NCBI GenBank assembly: GCA_035944135.1
Contig: DASZBM010000002.1
Location: 1,178,001 to 1,242,000 of the forward strand
Length of the DNA: 64,000 nt
Direction of reading: 5' to 3'
DNA from: Acidobacteriaceae bacterium
Lineage (GTDB): Bacteria; Acidobacteriota; Terriglobia; Terriglobales; Acidobacteriaceae
Below are positions 60,244 to 64,000 of the stretch, in pieces. Made by a program: the position numbers and the translations under genes. Every line of letters starts with the position of its first letter. Position 1 is the stretch's first letter. Under the pieces are notes generated by a model. That model was not told the DNA's origin and searched no databases. It saw nothing but the letters and a program-made list of their open reading frames with translations.

Positions 60244-62262
60244 ATGCACCCACGATCTATCTCTTCCAAGCGGCGCCGCAATTCCTCTGCGAGAAATACT
60301 CTTGCGTTGGTTCTCGCAATGTTCGGCGTCGGTGCCTTTGGCCATGCACAGCAGACGACGATCCTTCTGAACGGCAACAGTACCGGCCGCATCTTCGATG
60401 GTCTCGGCGCGGTCAGCGCCGGAGCGTCTTCGCGATTGCTCTACGACTATCCCGAACCGCAACGGGGCCAGATCCTTGATTACTTGTTCAAGCCCGGATA
60501 TGGAGCGGCGCTGCAACGCCTCAAGATTGAGGTCGGCGCCGACGTGAACTCCACCGATGGCTCTGAGCCCAGCTTCATGCGCGCGCCGCAAGACCACGAC
60601 TCCTCTCGCGGTTACGAATGGTGGTTGATGGCCGAGGCGCATAAACGCAACCCCAACATCATTCTGGAAATTCTCCCATGGGGCGCACCCCGCTGGATCG
60701 ATCCTCGGCCAAGTGCAGAGTCCACGCTTTACACGGCCAGGATGGCCACGTACATGGTGGATTTCATCAAAACCGCGAAGCGCAACTACGGCCTCGAGAT
60801 CCGCTATGTGGGCCTGTGGAACGAAAAGGTCTACGACCTTGGTTATCTCAGGGACTTACATCGCCAACTTGTCGATAATCATCTCGCGACGAGGATCGTG
60901 TGCTGCGATGAGTACGCCGGAGAAGGCGCGGGCCAGTGGGCCATCGCGGGCGCCATGCTCAAGGATCCGTCGATTGCCCAGGAAGTCTCTGCGATCGGCG
61001 TTCACTACCCCAAAGTAAACGGCAAAATCTCTACCACCGATGCTGCGCGCCGCACTGGCAAGCCGCTCTGGTCCAGTGAGGACCAGCCCAACGGCGGCAG
61101 CGGTCCCTTTGTCAGCCGCGACTGGGCCATCGGCGGCCGCATCCTCGCTCATCTTTATAACGAGAACTACCTCGAAGGCTCGCTCACCGCCACTGAGATT
61201 TGGAGCCCTGTTACTTCTTACTATGACATCCTCGCAGCGCCCAATTCTGGCCTTATGTATGCCAACACCCCGTGGTCCGGGCACTATGATGTTCAGGGCA
61301 CCATCTGGGCGACCGCGCACACCACGCAGTTCGCTCAGCCGGGCTGGCAGTATCTCGACTCCGCCTCCGGGTCTTTGCCCGGCGGAGGGACCTACGTTTC
61401 TCTCCGTTCGCCCAATAGAAAAGACTGGAGCGTCATTTTAGAAACGATCTCTGCACAGAACCCGCAGATCGTTTCCTTCCACATTGACGGCGGCCTCGCC
61501 GCATCAACTATCGACATTTGGGAGACGAACGGCACGCGAACTTTCGAACACGTGGCCCGGGTGACGCCCGCCGATCATGCCTTCACGTTCACGTTCGAGC
61601 CCGGGTCAGTCTATTCGCTCACGACGACCAGGGGCCAAGCCAAAGGCTCCGCGCAGCCGCCACCGGCCGCTCCGTTCCCGCTGCCTTACGAAGACGACTT
61701 CGAAAATACTCCGTTTGCTCGGGCACCAAAGTATCTCTCCGATCAGGACGGCGCCTTCGAGGTCCACGCCTGCTCAGGCCGCGCTGGTCGCTGCCTCGAA
61801 CAGGTCATCGTTACGCCTCCGATTCCCTGGGGACCTCTGCCAGATCCTTTTACAGTCGCCGGCAACGCCAGTTGGACGGACTACACCGTCTCCACCGATG
61901 TACGCTTTCTCTCCGCATCTTCGGCTGCGGTGATGGGCAGGATCGACTCCGCCGACGTTTTCCGGGACGGGCGCGCGCGGTGGCCCAGCGGCTATGTGCT
62001 TCGCATCGAGCCCAACGGCGCGTGGGAGTTGCTATCGGCCGAGTACAAGAAACCTGTCGTCACGCTGGCTTCCGGTACCGCAATTTTGGATCGCGCAAGA
62101 TGGCATCGTCTGAGCCTGCACTTTCAGGGCAAACACATCACAGCCATGCTCGACGGCACCCAGCTCACTGCGGTGGCCGATGCGTCGCACACGCATGGTA
62201 TGTTTGCGCTCGGCACGGAATGGGGCCGCCTTCAGTTTGATAATCTCGGAGTCACACCATAA
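60244..62262 (+). CDS. GH59 galactosidase, resembling animal galactocerebrosidase
   Basis: 672 residues from ATG 60244 after AGGGAG; a signal peptide ends near FGHAQQ. The sequence tracks human galactocerebrosidase closely: FDGLGAVSAGASSRLLYDYP, QILDYLFKPGYGAALQRLKI, SRGYEWWLMAEAHKRNPNII, HTTQFAQPGWQYLDSA. The acid/base is Glu194 (LWNEKVYD) and the nucleophile Glu279 (LWSSEDQ). The last 200 residues form a LamG-like beta domain (WTDYTVSTDVRFLSASSAAV). GH59 cleaves terminal beta-galactose. Export and neighbours suggest oligosaccharide or galactolipid substrates. Confidence 0.93.
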   Translation: MHPRSISSKRRRNSSARNTLALVLAMFGVGAFGHAQQTTILLNGNSTGRIFDGLGAVSAGASSRLLYDYPEPQRGQILDYLFKPGYGAALQRLKIEVGADVNSTDGSEPSFMRAPQDHDSSRGYEWWLMAEAHKRNPNIILEILPWGAPRWIDPRPSAESTLYTARMATYMVDFIKTAKRNYGLEIRYVGLWNEKVYDLGYLRDLHRQLVDNHLATRIVCCDEYAGEGAGQWAIAGAMLKDPSIAQEVSAIGVHYPKVNGKISTTDAARRTGKPLWSSEDQPNGGSGPFVSRDWAIGGRILAHLYNENYLEGSLTATEIWSPVTSYYDILAAPNSGLMYANTPWSGHYDVQGTIWATAHTTQFAQPGWQYLDSASGSLPGGGTYVSLRSPNRKDWSVILETISAQNPQIVSFHIDGGLAASTIDIWETNGTRTFEHVARVTPADHAFTFTFEPGSVYSLTTTRGQAKGSAQPPPAAPFPLPYEDDFENTPFARAPKYLSDQDGAFEVHACSGRAGRCLEQVIVTPPIPWGPLPDPFTVAGNASWTDYTVSTDVRFLSASSAAVMGRIDSADVFRDGRARWPSGYVLRIEPNGAWELLSAEYKKPVVTLASGTAILDRARWHRLSLHFQGKHITAMLDGTQLTAVADASHTHGMFALGTEWGRLQFDNLGVTP

Positions 62263-62297
62263 TGGCTTACTAAACTCATTGGAAGAAACGTGTGCCC

Positions 62298-63383
62298 ATG
62301 AAGAAGGAAGAGAACCAGACTGCCGCGGGCATCAAGGAGATTGCCAAACTTCTGGGAATCTCAATCGGGACAGTCGACCGCGCGTTGCACGCACGGCCGG
62401 GAATCAGCCCGAAGACTCGCGCCAAAGTACTCAAGAAGGCCGAAGAGCTCAATTACAGACCCAACGTCGCAGCCCGAAGCCTGAAGCTGAATCGCCGTCT
62501 TCGCATCGCTGTTCATCTTCCACATCAGATCACCTCCTTTTTTGATCCGCTCCGCGATGGCATTCGGTCAGCTGCGGCCGCGAGCGCCGGCGTCGCCGTG
62601 GATTTGGACTTTCGCACCTATCCCTATATCGGCAAGGGCGACGTCGAATCGTTGGAAGCCGACATTGGCGGCGGCTTTGACGGCATAATTCTGACTCCAG
62701 GGGATCCGGCGAAATTCGATCCGCTGATCAGGCGCATTACTGCGCAGGGCATCCCGGTCGTCTGCGTGGCCAGCGATGCTCCCCGGAGCGGCCGCCTGGC
62801 ATCAGTGACGGTGGACGCAGGAATCAGCGGGGCAATTGCTGCCGAGCTGTTTTCGCGAACGCTGAAGAAGCCGGGAACGGTTGCGACCATCACAGGCGAT
62901 CTGAACACGCTCGATCACGCTGAGAAGCTGAAGGGATTTGCGGCTGCACTGGCGACCATGGCACCTCATCTTTCGCTCCGCCCTGCGATCGAGAGTCACG
63001 ATCGTCCGAAAGACGCTGCTCGCGCGACGGTCGCGCTTATAAATCACAAGCCCCGTCCTGCGGGAATCTACATCAGCACCGCGAATAGCCTGCCGGTCCT
63101 TAGCGCGCTGGAAGAGCGGAATGTACTCGATCAGATTCACGTGATCGCCACCGACCTCTTTCCAGAGCTGCTTAGTTTTTTGGAACATGGGAAGATCCTG
63201 GCTACGCTCTACCAACGGCCTTTCACTCAAGGCAAAGTCGCCTTCGAAGCGCTGATCCGCTACTTGCGAGATGGGGTCGCGCCCGACCCGGCGACGCGCT
63301 TAGCACCGCATATCATTTTACGTAGCAATCTGCCTCTGTTTGCTGATCGCCTTGCGCAGGAAGGGACTGAGAACGATAGCTGA
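62298..63383 (+). CDS. LacI-family transcriptional regulator
   Basis: 361 residues from ATG 62298; GTG 62292 is closer to the GGAAGA site and equally possible. The DNA-binding helix-turn-helix is GIKEIAKLLGISIGTVDRAL then HARPGISPKTRAKVL, followed by the hinge ELNYRPNVAARSLKLNRR. The TVDRAL form marks a subgroup with periplasmic-binding-like sensor domains of sugar type. The sensor shows GFDGIILTPGDPAKFDPLI and VCVASDAPRSGRLASVTVDA. It is the last gene of the operon under operator 5 and the best candidate for the protein that binds all five operators, including its own promoter. Confidence 0.93.
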   Translation: MKKEENQTAAGIKEIAKLLGISIGTVDRALHARPGISPKTRAKVLKKAEELNYRPNVAARSLKLNRRLRIAVHLPHQITSFFDPLRDGIRSAAAASAGVAVDLDFRTYPYIGKGDVESLEADIGGGFDGIILTPGDPAKFDPLIRRITAQGIPVVCVASDAPRSGRLASVTVDAGISGAIAAELFSRTLKKPGTVATITGDLNTLDHAEKLKGFAAALATMAPHLSLRPAIESHDRPKDAARATVALINHKPRPAGIYISTANSLPVLSALEERNVLDQIHVIATDLFPELLSFLEHGKILATLYQRPFTQGKVAFEALIRYLRDGVAPDPATRLAPHIILRSNLPLFADRLAQEGTENDS

Positions 63384-63404
63384 GCTAGCTTGAGCGGTCT
63401 TCGT

Positions 63405-63668
63405 GGACAGAGAAATACGGTGGTCGCACTAACGGCTTGGCCTATGTCGAGTGCAATAGTGTAGAGACCATCAGCGCGCGGAATCACTTCCCGAACTTCA
63501 CGCGTGATGACGATTTCGGCCCGAAATTTTGTCGCCTGCCTGAAGGCGCGTTGGCTCAGGTCATCTCCTGATATTCCGTTGGGAATCCCAGATAATTTTC
63601 GATTCGAAACGAGGTGCCGGCTTGGCCGCCTGGTGCTTTCCTACAGGTGATTTCAAGGGCTTCAACCC
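63405..63668 (-). pseudogene. Internal fragment of a thioredoxin-reductase-like gene, frameshifted
   Basis: On the minus strand one frame (about 63668-63577) encodes APGGQAGTSFRIENYLGFPT. The next frame continues with GISGDDLSQRAFRQATKFRA then EIVITREV and VSATTVFL down to about 63405. These join into the FAD-side core of a thioredoxin reductase/FAD-NAD oxidoreductase once one base (a G, at about 63577) is restored. Both the N-terminal FAD loop and the CxxC/NADPH half are missing. No start codon is present. It is a decayed internal segment. Confidence 0.85.
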
Positions 63669-63793
63669 GGCGGCTCAGTACCGGAGAAGGTGGTGGATGT
63701 CGGAGGAATCGTAATCACGTTGTCGAGCGCGTTTATGTAGACGGTGTCCATGGGGCTTCTCTCAGATAAAGAATGGTGGAATGTTTTCCTTGC
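63669..63793. other. Short intergenic region
   Basis: A 29-codon minus-strand frame (MDTVYINALDNVITIPP..., 63662-63751) is present but has no family match and weak start signals, so I do not call it a gene. Nothing else is seen. Confidence 0.4.
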
Positions 63794-64000
63794 CTATCTA
63801 ATGACCTTGACTGAATTCCCGTAGTCTGAAGAGCCTGGCACGCCGCCAACCAGGGTGTTCGCAAAGACCTCAACCGGCTTCTCACTCCCAGGTCCGCCGC
63901 CGAGACCGAAGATCTCGATGGTGACATGGTTGTCCTGGCTCAAAGGAGCCAGCGCTGCCGACAGCGACCGGGCGCCGATGGCAGCCAAATCCGATCGCGC
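63794..64000 (-). CDS. Unrecognised protein, C-terminal part only
   Basis: The last 68 residues of a minus-strand gene that continues past the window edge: ARSDLAAIGARSLSAALAPL, then SQDNHVTIEIFGLGGGPGSE and KPVEVFANTLVGGVPGSSDY, ending VKVIR with stop at 63794. The sequence alternates short strands and glycine turns and could be the end of a secreted beta-rich protein. I do not recognise a family. A shorter start inside the window exists but the frame is open to the edge. Confidence 0.55.
   Translation of the reverse strand, partial: ARSDLAAIGARSLSAALAPLSQDNHVTIEIFGLGGGPGSEKPVEVFANTLVGGVPGSSDYGNSVKVIR

Overview
The window is high-GC, gene-dense DNA from an Acidobacteriota chromosome, most likely class Terriglobia (relatives of Terriglobus, Edaphobacter or Granulicella). 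This rests on a VWFA-related Acidobacterial-domain protein, a giant Oar-type TonB-dependent receptor with an N-terminal carboxypeptidase-regulatory domain, intergenic repeats of the 'GTCATCCTGAGC...GAAGGATC' kind, and the overall gene mix. The species cannot be named from sequence alone. I saw no rRNA, tRNA, CRISPR array, insertion sequence or prophage.

Positions 1-41.5 kb hold mostly core and metabolic genes in short operons. They run: an NHL-repeat protein (partial) behind a GlmS-like SIS protein; EngB GTPase; inositol-phosphate synthase with a DedA protein; an OmpA protein; a HemQ-like protein; endonuclease III behind an array of hairpins; HemD with a DUF2252 protein; an aldo/keto reductase; deoxyribose-phosphate aldolase; a two-domain ALDH16 dehydrogenase; and a c-di-GMP EAL protein with a degenerate GGDEF motif. 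Next come a GT4 glycosyltransferase flanked by what look like remnants of two other polysaccharide genes, a VWA protein facing a histidine kinase, a multicopper oxidase pair, a cold-shock protein, HemC, an MscS channel, a SCO-like copper protein, HemA with HemX, and a tightly overlapping mutS-anmK-peptide-binding-protein operon. Heme genes (hemQ, hemD, hemC, hemA-hemX) are scattered rather than clustered.

Positions 41.5-63.4 kb form a galactoside-utilisation locus. It contains an aldose-1-epimerase-like protein, a GH36 alpha-galactosidase, a Tat-exported alkaline-phosphatase-superfamily protein with an unrecognised 402-residue partner, a GH30 enzyme resembling endo-beta-1,6-galactanases with three ricin-type repeats, the TonB receptor, a TPR protein, and an operon of DUF5107/TPR protein, MFS sugar porter, GH59 enzyme (strongly resembling animal galactocerebrosidase) and LacI-family regulator. 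Five near-identical LacI-type operators (GTGTACGTTACC, GTGTACGTACAC, GTGAACGTTCAC) lie upstream of the transcription units, four of them on or next to TTGACA promoters. Together they look like one regulon controlled by the LacI protein at the end of the locus. The likely scheme is outer-membrane uptake by the TonB receptor, trimming by exported galactosidases, inner-membrane uptake by the MFS porter and derepression by a sugar ligand. The locus also carries a truncated galactokinase start, cut exactly at the neighbouring gene's stop codon.

The right end is decayed. An internal fragment of a thioredoxin-reductase-like gene carries a one-base frameshift, and it is followed by the C-terminal end of an unrecognised gene that runs off the window.
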